A stretch of DNA of 64,000 nt from Symsagittifera roscoffensis (GCF_963678635.1 NC_087065.1:76921786-76985785); one strand, 5' to 3'; counted from the first letter of the stretch, positions 27,791 to 38,696 are shown. Numbers and translations are program-made. Notes: a model not told the origin generated them from the sequence alone.

Positions 27791-28819
27791 CGTAAACGCT
27801 TATGAATGGGAACGTCCCACCACCCGTTACCTCCATTGAAACATAATGCTCAGACTATCTCGAAAAACGGGAAAAATAAGGGTCACGTATTCCCCTCACA
27901 GACTTTTTCGAAGACTGTAGTCAAAGACGTAAAGTGAAAAAAGACGAGATTATTAAGTAGGCTCAAAAGCTAGTAAGCGGTCTTTCCGTTGATACCCATT
28001 TCTTGAAAATCGGCGAATAGTTTTTCAGAACTAAAATTTTGGCGAAAAGTTTCAAAAAATCTAAAGCATCTCGAAAAAATGCAATCCTACAAATTTTAAT
28101 AAGACCTGCTCTTATCATACCCGGATTCTAGACAAACATGCCTAGCAAGAAAATTGAAATTTAAACTAGCAATGGAATAACGCTCACGAAGCAAAAACAA
28201 AGCTAACAATCTCTGAGCAGACGCCATTTAAGCCAAAAAATGATTTTTAAATAACTTGAAAATACAACGAACAACACTTGCAACTATCATGATACTTTGC
28301 TTACAGCACATGAAAAGCTCCTGATGTGGCACTAATTCCGACTAAAATTGAGCAGACACCAGTTGAACTGGAAAATAGGGTTTTAAGAAAAGTATTTTCA
28401 AGTCCCCCCTGAAACTAGGATGAATAAAACTTGCACTTGAAACTGCTATTAAAGTTGCCTACAAGCACAAGCAAAATCGTTGATGTGGCACTCAAGCCGA
28501 CAAAACTTGAGCAGATGAAAGTTCGACAATTCAATGTTTACAGGTAAAAAAATTCGGTTTCTATATATAGACACTTGCTCTCACAAGTATAACTAATTTT
28601 TCGGTCAGAGAAAATCGGCGCCGTAAAATAGCCACAGAAGGCGGTCTCGAAGTCCCTTTGGGGCATGAAAGGGTCGAACTAATGATACAGGTGACTACCC
28701 AATCTATTTCTTTAAACATCCAACCAAGTCCTGTCACCAGTTTACCCTCTTTCAGTTCAATTCCTTCCAAGAGTCATTCTATAGTAATCACAATGAAATC
28801 TGGATATCTTTAATTGTGA
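27791..28819. other. Non-coding DNA
   Basis: No gene seen. Contains two loosely similar segments around 28300 and 28480 (phrases like gatgtggcactaattccgac and gatgtggcactcaagccgac). Confidence 0.4.
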
Positions 28820-28824
28820 ATATC

Positions 28825-28830
28825 TTTATT
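28825..28830 (-). promoter_or_regulatory. Possible poly(A) signal for the CANT1-type gene
   Basis: AATAAA on the minus strand, about 395 bp past the stop codon at 29226. It would give a moderate 3' untranslated region. Position only, no transcript evidence. Confidence 0.35.
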
Positions 28831-29225
28831 GTCAAGTTTGTAGAAAATCATCAGATAAATATAATGCAAGCAACTAGCACAGTTGCAAGATACCGACGAA
28901 GAAATACATATACACATAATTACTTTTTAATCCTCATGTTTAGAAGTCGAGCAAAACACTGAAGCTTCAAAAAATTCTACAAACCCTTTCTAAAATCAAA
29001 ACACTAACAAATTTCAAAAAATATATGTCATCTAATTTACTAATAGGGCTTCGTCGGTAGCAAAAAAGCAAAATGAAGGAGCTATTAAAATGGATGGAGA
29101 GTAATATGTATCAAGGTCAGGGTTATTTAAAACTATATACAGATTGAACCGAACTATGCGTGGTCGTTGAAGCGATTGCAACATCATTACTGAATATTTC
29201 AGAGGTAGATTAAGAAGAATGGTGG

Positions 29226-30374
29226 CTAAACAAATTCTACGCCTTCAAACTTGTCGGTCGGCGAAATTTCGATCTCTTCCATCAGTAAATCCATATTCGT
29301 TTTGAATACTGTTGCATACGAAGCCACTTCTCCTTTGAACTCTTTCGTTTTGATCCCAATTATAATCAAGTCGTTTGTATGTGGGACAAATTTAAACGAC
29401 GAGAAGCCTCGTTTCTTAATGGGTGCTGCCGGTAGTCGCGAGTATTTGACGTTTGAAAAAGTGGAAGACGTTCTGATAACGACATTCGTTCCTTTCTCTT
29501 CATCGACTACCTCATTATACATTTCACTCGACTCTCTCCTCGGTAGGAAGAACCACTGCTTATGATGTTGGGACCAGGCAGCCGCTTCGTGCAATAAGTA
29601 ACCACTGGGCGCCAGTGATAATGAATTCAACATATTTCTGTAATTCTGTCGCCAGTCTAAATGTTGAACCTGTCCAGTGTGTGAAATTGCCTTTACATAC
29701 ATTGGGTCATTGTTGATAACTTGGCCAGTCATCGGGTCACTAAAAGGCTTGCCCATTCCCCCTACAAACATTACATCATCTTTGACAGCCAACCACTCGG
29801 CTTTGAAGCCCTTGTTCATGTTTCCAGGCCCGTCCGATAAGATGACCCAGGGAATCAACTCGGGATCCGGACATTTTGCAATGAATCTGTAGATGATGCC
29901 CGTTCTGTCATCTACAGTGTATAGATCACCGTTGAATGCTATCAGTTCTGAAAACTCAGAGCCGCGACCCTTGTACGCGTACTGATTGCGGATGTCACAT
30001 TTCTCTTTCAGCAGCAAATTCGCCGTTTTCCACTCCGAGTCCAAAATGAGTTCTGCAAACTGTAACTTGGAAACCCATGTATTCTCTTCTAGTTTGGACT
30101 TTGTATCTGGATCTGATATGAGTGCTAGTCGCATATGTATATTTCCCTCTTCGTCTATGAACCGGGCAGTGAATGGGTACGTTCGGTTGAAAGGTCTCGC
30201 GAAGTCAGTAGGCTCATATATCATAGCCAGTTTAGGCAATTTATGGTGCTTTGAGGGTATTACTAGAAACAGAAACACTACGATGAAAAACAGGGCCAAC
30301 AGGATAGTGAATTTGGTGTTAAGCTTGATTGAGCTTTCTCCACAACCAAACATTTTCGGGAACAAAATGCGCAT
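29226..30374 (-). CDS. CANT1: Soluble calcium-activated nucleotidase 1 (apyrase) homologue
   Basis: This frame encodes a CANT1-family apyrase, a calcium-dependent enzyme that hydrolyses nucleoside di- and triphosphates (UDP and GDP preferred in animals) in the ER/Golgi or outside the cell. With the start at 30374 the protein has 382 residues. Residues about 22-39 form one hydrophobic membrane anchor (FTILLALFFIVVFLFLVI), fitting the type II topology of the family. Family blocks are clear: YKGRGSEFSELIAFNG, VDDRTGIIYR, PWVILSDG, GFKAEWLAVKDD, GYLLHEAAAWS, WFFLPRR, HGF-like RGFSSFKFVP and the end KFEGVEFV. The open frame extends further upstream with ATGs at 30467 and 30353. I prefer 30374 because an acceptor-like TTTTCAG lies just upstream, inside the longer frame. 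There is no intron in the coding frame. Confidence 0.92.
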   Translation of the reverse strand: MRILFPKMFGCGESSIKLNTKFTILLALFFIVVFLFLVIPSKHHKLPKLAMIYEPTDFARPFNRTYPFTARFIDEEGNIHMRLALISDPDTKSKLEENTWVSKLQFAELILDSEWKTANLLLKEKCDIRNQYAYKGRGSEFSELIAFNGDLYTVDDRTGIIYRFIAKCPDPELIPWVILSDGPGNMNKGFKAEWLAVKDDVMFVGGMGKPFSDPMTGQVINNDPMYVKAISHTGQVQHLDWRQNYRNMLNSLSLAPSGYLLHEAAAWSQHHKQWFFLPRRESSEMYNEVVDEEKGTNVVIRTSSTFSNVKYSRLPAAPIKKRGFSSFKFVPHTNDLIIIGIKTKEFKGEVASYATVFKTNMDLLMEEIEISPTDKFEGVEFV

Positions 30375-30527
30375 TGTTGTCAACTCATTCTTCAGTTGAG
30401 CACCTACGTCATCTCGAGGAAAATACGAGCACTCAAATACAATTAGGTCTGAAAATCCAACAAACATCTTATCTGCGCTTCGAACATGAAATTCAAAAGC
30501 CAGCCTGGTAGGGAACCTCGAAAACAA

Positions 30528-30629
30528 AATTCGAGACTCAAAAATTCTTTATAAAAAAGCAGCCGGTTGTTGTGCGATAATCATAGCATATTGCGATTAC
30601 GATCATCATTATAAGCAACAAAATTACAA
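30528..30629. other. 5' flank of the CANT1-type gene
   Basis: AT-rich and non-coding. Any promoter must lie here or inside the repeats to the right. Confidence 0.35.
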
Positions 30630-30930
30630 GGATAGCCGGTTGCTGCACAAGTAGCACAGAATGTTCCAACCATAGTCGCATAAACTTTTTTTTTCAAATT
30701 ATTGTGTTTTTTTTCTGCTTGGTGCGATAAAAGGATCTGAGCGAAAAACTGAAACTTGGAATATTCTACAGTCATAGTAAAATTGGAAAAAAATGCAGAA
30801 AAATTACTGAGAAAACAAAAAATACCAAACAACCTGTTTTTCTCGATACTGGGACAACTTTTGGAATTTTTTTATGTCGTTCGAATAACGACTGAAAGGG
30901 CTTTAATATAATATATCACTCGACCCATTC
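30630..30930. repeat. Dispersed repeat family B, copy 2
   Basis: Shares ggatagc.ggttgctg, caagtagcacagaatgttcc, tgggacaactttt and acgactgaaagggctttaat with the copy at 14441-14956, in the same order. Confidence 0.65.
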
Positions 30931-31280
30931 CCATAATTATTTGTGGTGCCTGATTTTGCGTGGAAAATAAAAACTAAAACACACCCGCATACAAAGTTCC
31001 TCTCAATTTTCGGTAGTTGGGACAATAAAATTCAAAATATTTCTAGCACACAGAGCAGAATCCGAGCTTTGCAAAAAATTTTTTTATCACAACATGCAGA
31101 AAAAACGACACCAATTCCAATTGAGAAAACATTTTGTATTTTTTGACTGGTCTGAACATTCTGTGCTACTTGCACAGTAACCGGAAGTAACTAATGGTCG
31201 AGTCAATACAAAACAGCCACTAAATCGAAAAAAATCTTAAAATCAGAAATGACGATATCTATCAAAACGAATTAAAAACA
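30931..31280. other. Non-coding DNA with an inverted fragment of family B
   Basis: At 31147-31184 the sequence gaacattctgtgctacttgc is the complement of the family B landmark found at 14460 and 30645. Nothing else seen. Confidence 0.5.
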
Positions 31281-31610
31281 AGGATCGCCGATTACTGTGC
31301 AAATAGCAGAGAATGTTCCGAACAGTCTTAAAAAATACAAACTGGTTTTTCAACAACTGTCGTTTTTTCTGTATGATTCCCAAAATTGCGCAAAAAATCT
31401 CCAAAAACTACCTTTACTCGAGAAAAACTTAGTTTTCACGGCTTAAATAAGCTATTGCAATTACTAACTACCTTACTAATTAGCTCGAAATTAATCCAAA
31501 AATCAAAAAATTGAAACCGGTTTTTCTCGACACCGTAAAATTTATAAAATTTTCAAGTGTCCTTCAAATCACGACTGAAAGGGCTTTAATATAATAAAAC
31601 ACTCAACCCC
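31281..31610. repeat. Dispersed repeat family B, copy 3
   Basis: Starts ggatcgccgattactgtg, contains tagcagagaatgttccga and tttttctcgacaccg, and ends cacgactgaaagggctttaa, as in the other copies. Confidence 0.6.
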
Positions 31611-31840
31611 GTCCGATGATTATTTGTAGTAGCTGACTTTTGCATGGAAAAAAAAGAAAAAAAAATTAAACACACCCGAAGACGAAGTTCCTCCCCATTT
31701 TCAATGGTCGGAACAAAAACGTATCAAAAACTGATACCGAGACCATAGAAGGTAAATATAGAATCAGAAGAAAGCTTACCAAGATGTAATCAAGCCGAAA
31801 ATACCTGAGAAACACTTCAAGCCCAAAAATTCAAAAAAAA

Positions 31841-32815
31841 GCTTAAAAACTAACAAAAAACTTTTACTGCCCCTTTTACGTCAATACATAAAAGCACACA
31901 ACTTTTCCCATGATATATATAATAAGGCCATATATTATTTTGGCCTTTTTTTATAATGAGGCCATATAAAAAAGGCCAAAATTTATCAACCCGAGAAAAA
32001 AAGAATTTTTAAGAGATTTAAAAACTAATACAAAATTGTTAAACCCCCATCTTCTTCAATACATACACGCACACAATTTTTACTTGCTCATTAAACGACA
32101 AAATATGAAGCCAATAAGCCGATATAAAAAAGACCGAAACTTACTAAACCGAGAAGAAAAACGAAAAAATGAAATTTAAATGAAAAAGATCTAAAAACTG
32201 ATAAAAATTCCATCCCCTTAATTACACACACGTACACAAATTTTTTTCTTATTAAAGGCCGCAATATGAGGCCAATAAGTCGAAATAATAAAGGCCGAAA
32301 CTTATTTAACCGAGAAAAAATTTAAAAATGAAATTAAAAAAAAACAAGTTGGTAAAAGTACAACTAACCTAAAAATATGTCGGTTGCAGTTTCCAACAGA
32401 GAGACGGCTACTGCAGTTTATAGTACAATGTGGTGAAAATGGAGATCTATAAATTGGAGATCATACTGTGGACAAAATTGTTTACGGGAAAAAATGTCTA
32501 GTACCCGATTGCAATACCCTTGCTATATGCAAGGGTAAAAATGAATGTTTATACCAAGAAAAATTCGGAACTTTCTTGTTTGTTTGTAACTCTAAACAAA
32601 GAACCTGTATTTGACTCTGCGCATATTTAGATTGAAATCAATATACAGTCAACTCATTCAAAACATTCGTCGAAATAGCTACGAGATTAAATGTAAGAAC
32701 ACTTTTTTCTTGACATCGAGAAATGTTTCGGGACTCTTTACTGCAGCTCCAATCATGAATGAAAAAGAGCTTCCATACCATACATATTTCGACTTTAAAC
32801 GATTAAGTAGCTGAG
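31841..32815. repeat. 1-kb direct duplication, copy 1
   Basis: Almost identical to 32887-33879. Landmarks include gcttaaaaactaac, palindromic ggccatatattattttggcc, repeated aataagccga phrases, tgcaatacccttgctatatg and a 67-codon frame at 32611-32814. The few differences include an 18-bp shorter segment near 31910. Confidence 0.92.
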
Positions 32816-32857
32816 AAAAGCTTAAAAACTAACAAAAAAGTTAGTTTTTAAGCTTTT
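32816..32857. repeat. Perfect 18-bp hairpin at the duplication junction
   Basis: The arm aaaagcttaaaaactaac (32816-32833) is followed by a six-base loop (32834-32839) and its exact complement (32840-32857). It lies between the two 1-kb copies and its left arm repeats the start of each copy. Confidence 0.95.
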
Positions 32858-32886
32858 TAAGCTTTTCTTTTCTAAGAAACAGAAAA

Positions 32887-33879
32887 GCTTAAAAACTAAC
32901 AAAAAACTTTTACTGCCCCTTTTACGTCAATACATAAAAGCAAACAACTTTTCCCGCTCATCAAACAAAATGAGCGATATATATAATAAGGCCATATATT
33001 ATTTTGGCCTTTTTTTATAATGAGGCCATATAAAAAAGGCCAAAATTTATCAACCCGAGAAAAAAAGAATTTTTAAGAGATTTAAAAACTAATACAAAAT
33101 TGTTAAACCCCCATCTTCTTCAATACATACACGCACACAATTTTTACTTGCTCATTAAACGACAAAATATGAAGCCAATAAGCCGATATAAAAAAGACCG
33201 AAACTTACTAAACCGAGAAGAAAAACGAAAAAATGAAATTTAAATGAAAAAGATCTAAAAACTGATAAAAATTCCATCCCCTTAATTACACACACGTACA
33301 CAAACTTTTTTCTTATTAAAGGCCGCAATATGAGGCCAATAAGTCGAAATAATAAAGGCCGAAACTTATTTAACCGAGAAAAAATTTAAAAATGAAATTT
33401 AAAAAAAACAAGTTGGTAAAAGTACAACTAACCTAAAAATATGTCGGTTGCAGTTTCCAACAGAGAGACGGCTACTGCAGTTTATAGTACAATGTGGTGA
33501 AAATGGAGATCTATAAATTGGAGATCATACTGTGGACAAAATTGTTTACGGGAAAAAATGTCTAGTACCCGATTGCAATACCCTTGCTATATGCAAGGGT
33601 AAAAATGAATGTTTATACCAAGAAAAATTCGGAACTTTCTTGTTTGTTTGTAACTCTAAACAAAGAACCTGTATTTGACTCTGCGCATATTTAGATTGAA
33701 ATCAATATACAGTCAACTCATTCAAAACATTCGTCGAAATAGCTACGAGATTAAATGTAAGAACACTTTGTTCTTGACACCGAGAAATGTTTCGGGACTC
33801 TTTAATGCAGCTCCAATCATGAATGAAAAAGAGCTTCGATACCATACATATTTCGACTTTAAACGATTAAGTAGCTGAG
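32887..33879. repeat. 1-kb direct duplication, copy 2
   Basis: Near-identical partner of 31841-32815, offset by 1046 bp at its start and 1064 bp at its end. It carries the matching 67-codon frame at 33675-33878, which differs at only a few residues. Confidence 0.92.
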
Positions 33880-34024
33880 CATTTACTTCATATCCTCAAG
33901 AACTAATGAGCAGCTTCGTAACGTCAAGCTGAATACAAGTTGTTCACGAAAAATAATGAATTAGTATGGAGTATACTTGATCTCCCTATAACAGATACAA
34001 CACTGACAGTCAGTAGCTGTTCAA

Positions 34025-35605
34025 GTAGCAAAAACCGCTCCGACTCTGTTATTACACAACATCATTCCCGCTGAGCAAGCCGGCTTCCAGCCTTTCCGGT
34101 CTACCTCAGACGTTCTCGCTAGCATCTGCCAGGATGCCATGGACGGTCTGCAGAGGAAGAAGCGGACGCTGCTCGTAGCGGTTGACTTCAAAGCCGCGTT
34201 TGACAGAGTGTGGCGAGGGGGCTTGCTTAGAGACCTCGCCAAACACGGTCTGTCAGGAAGGTGCCTCAGATGGCTCCACTCGTGGCTTGCGGACCGGAGA
34301 TCGCTGGTCAAGTGGAACAACAGGACAAGCAGGGTAAAAAAGTGTTCTCTCAGGGTACCCCCATTTCCCCTCTTTTGTACTGCATAGCCACGGCTGATCT
34401 CCCGAGACGGATCAAAGCGGCAGCGCCTACAGCAGCACCAAGACAGTTTGCAGACGACCTGACGATTGGTGCAGCAGCAGAGACTCCCGGCGAAGCGGCA
34501 ACTGACACACAGATAGCACTGAACGTCATCACCGAATGGGCAGCAGAACATCATGTGATGATTTCATTCGAGAAGACGGAAGCCGTGGTTGTCTCGCTCG
34601 ATCCTCGCGAAACAGCTGGCAAAGCCCAGCCACCGATAATTTTGCTAGAAAGGAACATCGACTACAAGAAGGAAGTGACGATACTGGGAGACCAAATCGA
34701 CTCACAGCTGAGGTTCGACAACCACGCCCAGAAAGCCTGCAAGAAGCTCCGCAAGCGAAACCAGATACTTCAGGCGCTGGCAGGCAGAGACTGGGGGATG
34801 AGTGCTACCGACCTCAAAAGACTCTACAGGGCTTATGTCAGACCCGGCGGTTTATACGCAGCGGAAGTGTGGGGTGCGTTCACAGCAGACTCATACATAG
34901 CTCATCTGGAGACCTGCAACAACATGGCAGCCCGGGCCATCACAGGAGCACCGAAAGGCTCGCCAGCCGCCCAAACAAGGGCTGAGATAGCGCTCACGAC
35001 CATCAGACAAGAAATCGAAGACTCTGCAGCCAAAAAGGCTGATCAGATGCAGCCAGTTCCCAGAAGACCACCACCTACGTGCACTGAGCCAGCCAGGACC
35101 ACGCCAGAGACTCAAGTCCAGAGGAGAAGACAACACTCACCAGGACTGGAGATCTACTGCCCGGAGACGCCTAGCAACCATCGAAGAAGGCAGAGACCCG
35201 AGAGAGGCCCTGAACATTGACAGAGATGACCGACGCCTAGAAAACTACCTACACCAAGTCCCGGCTCATCACTTCCATCGCAGAGCAACCGGAGGGCAGC
35301 CCATGCCGACAGAATGCAGAAGAAGAGAAGAAGAAGTTATCCTGCACAAACTCAGGCTGAATAGGGCGCCATTCCTACAAGCAACAAAACACAGACACGG
35401 ACAAGTGGATGACCCAAGCTGCCCCTACTGTAATAACGGAGAAGAAGATACAGAACACGTACTCCTACATTGCAGCATCTGCGATAAAGAGCGGAAGGAC
35501 ACACTTGGAGAAAACCCGAAACTAGACGTACTTCAGACAAATACAACCGCCGTCTTGGAATACTTGGGGAGAATTGGGGTTTACCCCCCGTCAGCACTGT
35601 AGACG
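34025..35605 (+). pseudogene. 5'-truncated R1/Jockey-type LINE, reverse transcriptase and tail
   Basis: The frame around 34050-34340 reads the start of a LINE reverse transcriptase: IIPAEQAGFQPFRSTSDVL, then VAVDFKAAFDRVWRGGLL. After a one-base frame change in an A run near 34335 it continues with SQGTPISPLLY, QFADDLTI (the catalytic motif, 34446-34470) and the thumb region GDQIDSQLRFDNHAQKAC. A second frame change near 35050-35090 leads to the C-terminal zinc-knuckle-like CPYCNNGEEDTEHVLLHC (from 35420) and the stop at 35600-35602. The endonuclease half is missing, so it is a typical 5' truncation. Composition is clearly more GC-rich than the flanks. It is followed by an AAC-rich tail and a T-rich stretch. 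Confidence 0.85.
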
Positions 35606-36001
35606 GCCTACAACTAACAACAACACTCTGTTATTCAACAAAAAAATTTATTTTTTTTTTTTCATATTTCATCCAAACTCGGGGTGATTTTCTTAGTTCG
35701 TACTGTTGAAATTAGCTCAAAATGGGACAATATTAACCTATTTATAGCTTTAAAAACTTTCGAAATAAAATTCAAAGTAGACGATTTATTCGAAAAACAA
35801 TATATTTCCTATCTCAAGCTGAAATATGAAAATGGAAATAATCAGGCAAATTTTTCTCGACACCGAAAAACAGTTCACCAAAAAAAACTGTTCAGACAAG
35901 CAAGAATGATTTTTTTATTATCTGATAGAGATCAAAGATGACAAATACACGACAACAAATCTACAATTTTTACATGTACACACAGATCATCGGTGGTAAA
36001 A
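35606..36001. other. LINE tail and DPP3 3' untranslated region
   Basis: AAC-rich LINE tail to about 35630, then AT-rich DNA. Bases 35914-36001 are probably the DPP3 3' untranslated region. A tttttctcgacaccg fragment of family B lies near 35850. Confidence 0.5.
35914..35919 (-). promoter_or_regulatory. Poly(A) signal for DPP3
   Basis: AATAAA on the minus strand 83 bp past the DPP3 stop codon, a normal distance for a short 3' untranslated region. Confidence 0.6.
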
Positions 36002-38092
36002 CTAACTAATAAAACTAGATGCCATGAGCTTGTTCTTCTCTCCGAGAGCCAGCAAATCATCCATAATTTCTGGATCGTCCTTATAACGGTCCACGAAAGA
36101 CTTGATCAAACCTTCGGGCGTTTCTTCGTAATCATACAAGAGCTGAACATCGCCATTTGTATCAATCGCTAAATTTGGAAGAATAAGCATCTTTCTGGGT
36201 GCTTTATTAGCCAACACTGCCTCTCTTAGAGACAGAAGAAACTCGGAGGGAGTCGAATAATAGTTGAACATTCTACTCGCTTCTTCTATATCCCCTGTTG
36301 ATTTGTAAGTTTGTAACCTGAGCAAAAACTTGCGTACAGCATTTTGGCAGACGAAAATTTTGGCAGGATTAAAGGCAACATGGACATTGTTTACTTCACC
36401 GTTATCGTCCTTGAATTGTTCGAAAGTGACAGCCGTATCGTCAGCTTCTATAAACAACTGCATGATCACAAATGCAGCCTGCATATGAGCTTGGCCCCAC
36501 GACTTTTTGGCTGGATCGTAAAACTCGAGCGATCGCAGACCATCATACGCGAACTGTAGGTAATTCATGACAACAACGTCATTTTGGGCATTCAAATCTA
36601 CATAACTGAACAATGTCAGAACATCGATTTCTGTACAAAGCACTAAACCAACACATTCAGCTCGACACTCTTCGTAAGCCGAACTGATTGACGCAAACTT
36701 GCTATCGTACGTTTCTCCGCGCTCGTAAAAAGATTTAACAGCTTCGCCAGTTATGGGATTCAGAGCAACTGGCGTGTTTTCACTGTTGAAAAGCAAACCA
36801 CTTCCATGACCCAAAAGTTCATGAAGCGCAGTTTGCAATTCCCACGCTTTTTCCTTCCACTGTTTCAGGAACTTGACGTTTTCTTCATTCAGGAACGGTA
36901 TTCTTGCGTTTTTTGGAGTTGCATTTTGAACATTGCCCAGATCAAGGTTTTTAAAGCCATCTCTTTCCCGGATATCGTCATAGTTCGGAATATTTATTCC
37001 CGAAGGAACGTCACTGCTTCCAAATGTTATGATATCTAAGGATGTAAAGTCAGGTTCCAGGAACTTGTCCTTTTCAAACTCTTTGGTCCAGGGAAGTTTT
37101 TCAATCAGCGTCGGTGCCATTTCTACTAAAGCAGCAAACTTCTTGCTTCTTTCTTTATTAACGACAGCAACAAACCCTTCAAATTCGGCTCGACTCCCGA
37201 ATGGATCGCGATAGTTTTCAATGAAGCCGATGTAGTATTCAACTACAGGGCCTTTGTTTTGCACCCAAAACCTGGAACCAGTTTTATGATCTTCAACTGA
37301 CCCCGTTTGGAAGCTCAAAATATAGTTTTCCAGCATTTTCTGTTCAACTTCTTTCTTAGTATAGATTTTAGCTTTTTCTAAGCTTTTATTGACACGATGA
37401 AGTAGAGGAGAAAAATCACCTTTTTCAGTGACAATAGAGACTTCATTTGAAACTGAGACTGTTTCTGCTGATCCATTTTCTATCGATGCAACCATTACTA
37501 CGAAATTATTTGCACGATCTTTACGAAGCCTGGTATTATAAGCAGATATATCGTTCTCGTCAAGACATTTCTGAACTGTTTCAGCGTCTTGCTGTGTGCA
37601 GTTGTGTGAAAGGTACGTTGAGTTTCCATAACAAAGATGTGAATTTGATTCCGTCAGCTCGTAAATTTGATCACGTATAACAACCCAAAGTGATTCTACT
37701 TCGCCATAGGAATCACTAGATTGAATAATTTTTTCAAATGATTCTTTACTAATATCAGGAACAATTTTAGTATCCCCAAACGATTTGTAGTTGCCGATAT
37801 TTGACAGAACGGCAGCGCAGTATATCAAGAAAGCATTGATATCCGGGTCTGTCATTGATCTCGTTTTCAGAGATACGGCAAACTTCTCATCTTTCAATAT
37901 CTTGAACAGTAACACTACCATTTCTGGGCTTTCAACTGACGTTTGCAAAGCACAAATCAGGGCACCATCATTCGAGGCTTTAGACAACCAGTACAAATAC
38001 TTTTTTTCAGATTCATTCAACCCTTCAAACGCACTGATACAATCGAGTTTCACAATCGGAGTGTTTTTCTCCACCTTGAACCGTCCGGACAT
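36002..38092 (-). CDS. DPP3: Dipeptidyl peptidase 3 (zinc metallopeptidase M49)
   Basis: This 696-residue frame encodes DPP3, a cytosolic zinc enzyme that removes dipeptides from the N-terminus of short peptides. The M49 hallmark HELLGH lies near residue 425 (LHELLGHGSG) and supplies two histidine zinc ligands and the catalytic glutamate. The second block EECRAE, about 55 residues later, supplies the third ligand. Other family blocks are NYKSFGDTKIVP, LSAYNTRL-like ISAYNTRLRKD, GSRFWVQNKGPVVEYYIGFIE, YRDPFGSRAEFEGFVA, PDFTSLDI, GINIPNYDDIR and KSTGDIEEA. The length is slightly below the usual 710-740. Start MSGRF is the first ATG. A ttttctag acceptor-like string ends 6 bases upstream, suggesting a leader intron or trans-splice site. 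There are no introns in the frame. A giant retrotransposon begins about 0.4 kb upstream. Confidence 0.97.
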   Translation of the reverse strand: MSGRFKVEKNTPIVKLDCISAFEGLNESEKKYLYWLSKASNDGALICALQTSVESPEMVVLLFKILKDEKFAVSLKTRSMTDPDINAFLIYCAAVLSNIGNYKSFGDTKIVPDISKESFEKIIQSSDSYGEVESLWVVIRDQIYELTESNSHLCYGNSTYLSHNCTQQDAETVQKCLDENDISAYNTRLRKDRANNFVVMVASIENGSAETVSVSNEVSIVTEKGDFSPLLHRVNKSLEKAKIYTKKEVEQKMLENYILSFQTGSVEDHKTGSRFWVQNKGPVVEYYIGFIENYRDPFGSRAEFEGFVAVVNKERSKKFAALVEMAPTLIEKLPWTKEFEKDKFLEPDFTSLDIITFGSSDVPSGINIPNYDDIRERDGFKNLDLGNVQNATPKNARIPFLNEENVKFLKQWKEKAWELQTALHELLGHGSGLLFNSENTPVALNPITGEAVKSFYERGETYDSKFASISSAYEECRAECVGLVLCTEIDVLTLFSYVDLNAQNDVVVMNYLQFAYDGLRSLEFYDPAKKSWGQAHMQAAFVIMQLFIEADDTAVTFEQFKDDNGEVNNVHVAFNPAKIFVCQNAVRKFLLRLQTYKSTGDIEEASRMFNYYSTPSEFLLSLREAVLANKAPRKMLILPNLAIDTNGDVQLLYDYEETPEGLIKSFVDRYKDDPEIMDDLLALGEKNKLMASSFIS

Positions 38093-38496
38093 CCTAACCT
38101 AGAAAATGACACAGGCATGCACTCGTTTCAAATATTCATGTAGCTTCAGATAAAACGTTTCGCCAAAAGTGCTGCCTTTTTGTTGTTCGGATCACGTCAA
38201 CAAGTAGAGAGCCTTTATTTCATAAGGCAAACATAGGAAACGGATAACTAATATTGTTCTTATTATAATTTGAAGATTTTAACTCAAACAGTTTCGCACA
38301 TTTTGTGCATCATGAGGAATAACTTTTTCAACAATATTTACAAAAAGATCAAAGATCCCGTGTGTGACAACAATGTCTATAAAAACTCTAAAAATTCTGA
38401 CCAATCAAAAATATACAACTAAAATACCATAATAAATTACGTAATAATTAAGGAGAGATTTGTCACTTTTTTCTTTTTAAATTGTTTTATTCTTCG
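38093..38496. other. DPP3 upstream region
   Basis: About 400 bp of AT-rich DNA between the DPP3 start codon and the older LTR. It should hold the DPP3 promoter and leader. A minus-strand ttttctag at about 38099-38106 may be a splice acceptor. Confidence 0.45.
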
Positions 38497-38518
38497 TGTG
38501 ACAATCGACCAGAATGTG
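38497..38518 (+). mobile_element. First 22 bp of an older LTR, split by the insertion
   Basis: tgtgacaatcgaccagaatg is a one-base variant of the LTR start at 38519. Its continuation is at 62345, on the other side of the giant element, where the sequence goes on as a diverged LTR. Confidence 0.75.
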
Positions 38519-38688
38519 TGTGACATTCGACCAGAATGTGAAAAATGCAATCTCTGCAGAATTCGAATTTTTAGCAGCGAGCCTTCCGGATTGGTGATTA
38601 TTAAGAATTAAGAGCGTTATTGGAACGATTGGCCAAACCGTGAGGACTGGAATATTCTGGTATTTTAAAATTTCAAAAATTCGAATTA

Positions 38689-38696
38689 TGACGTCA
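38689..38696. promoter_or_regulatory. CRE palindrome tgacgtca in left LTR
   Basis: Perfect consensus site for CREB/ATF-type bZIP factors, about 170 bp into the LTR where a U3 promoter is expected. Kept in the right LTR at 61596-61603. Binding is inference. Confidence 0.5.

Noticed and set aside
32611-33878. Two 67-codon frames as duplicated genes
   Set aside because: They duplicate only because the whole 1-kb segment is duplicated. There is no domain and no ATG context or neighbours to support a gene.
34021-34554. 177-codon minus-strand frame
   Set aside because: Antisense shadow of the GC-rich LINE reverse transcriptase on the plus strand.
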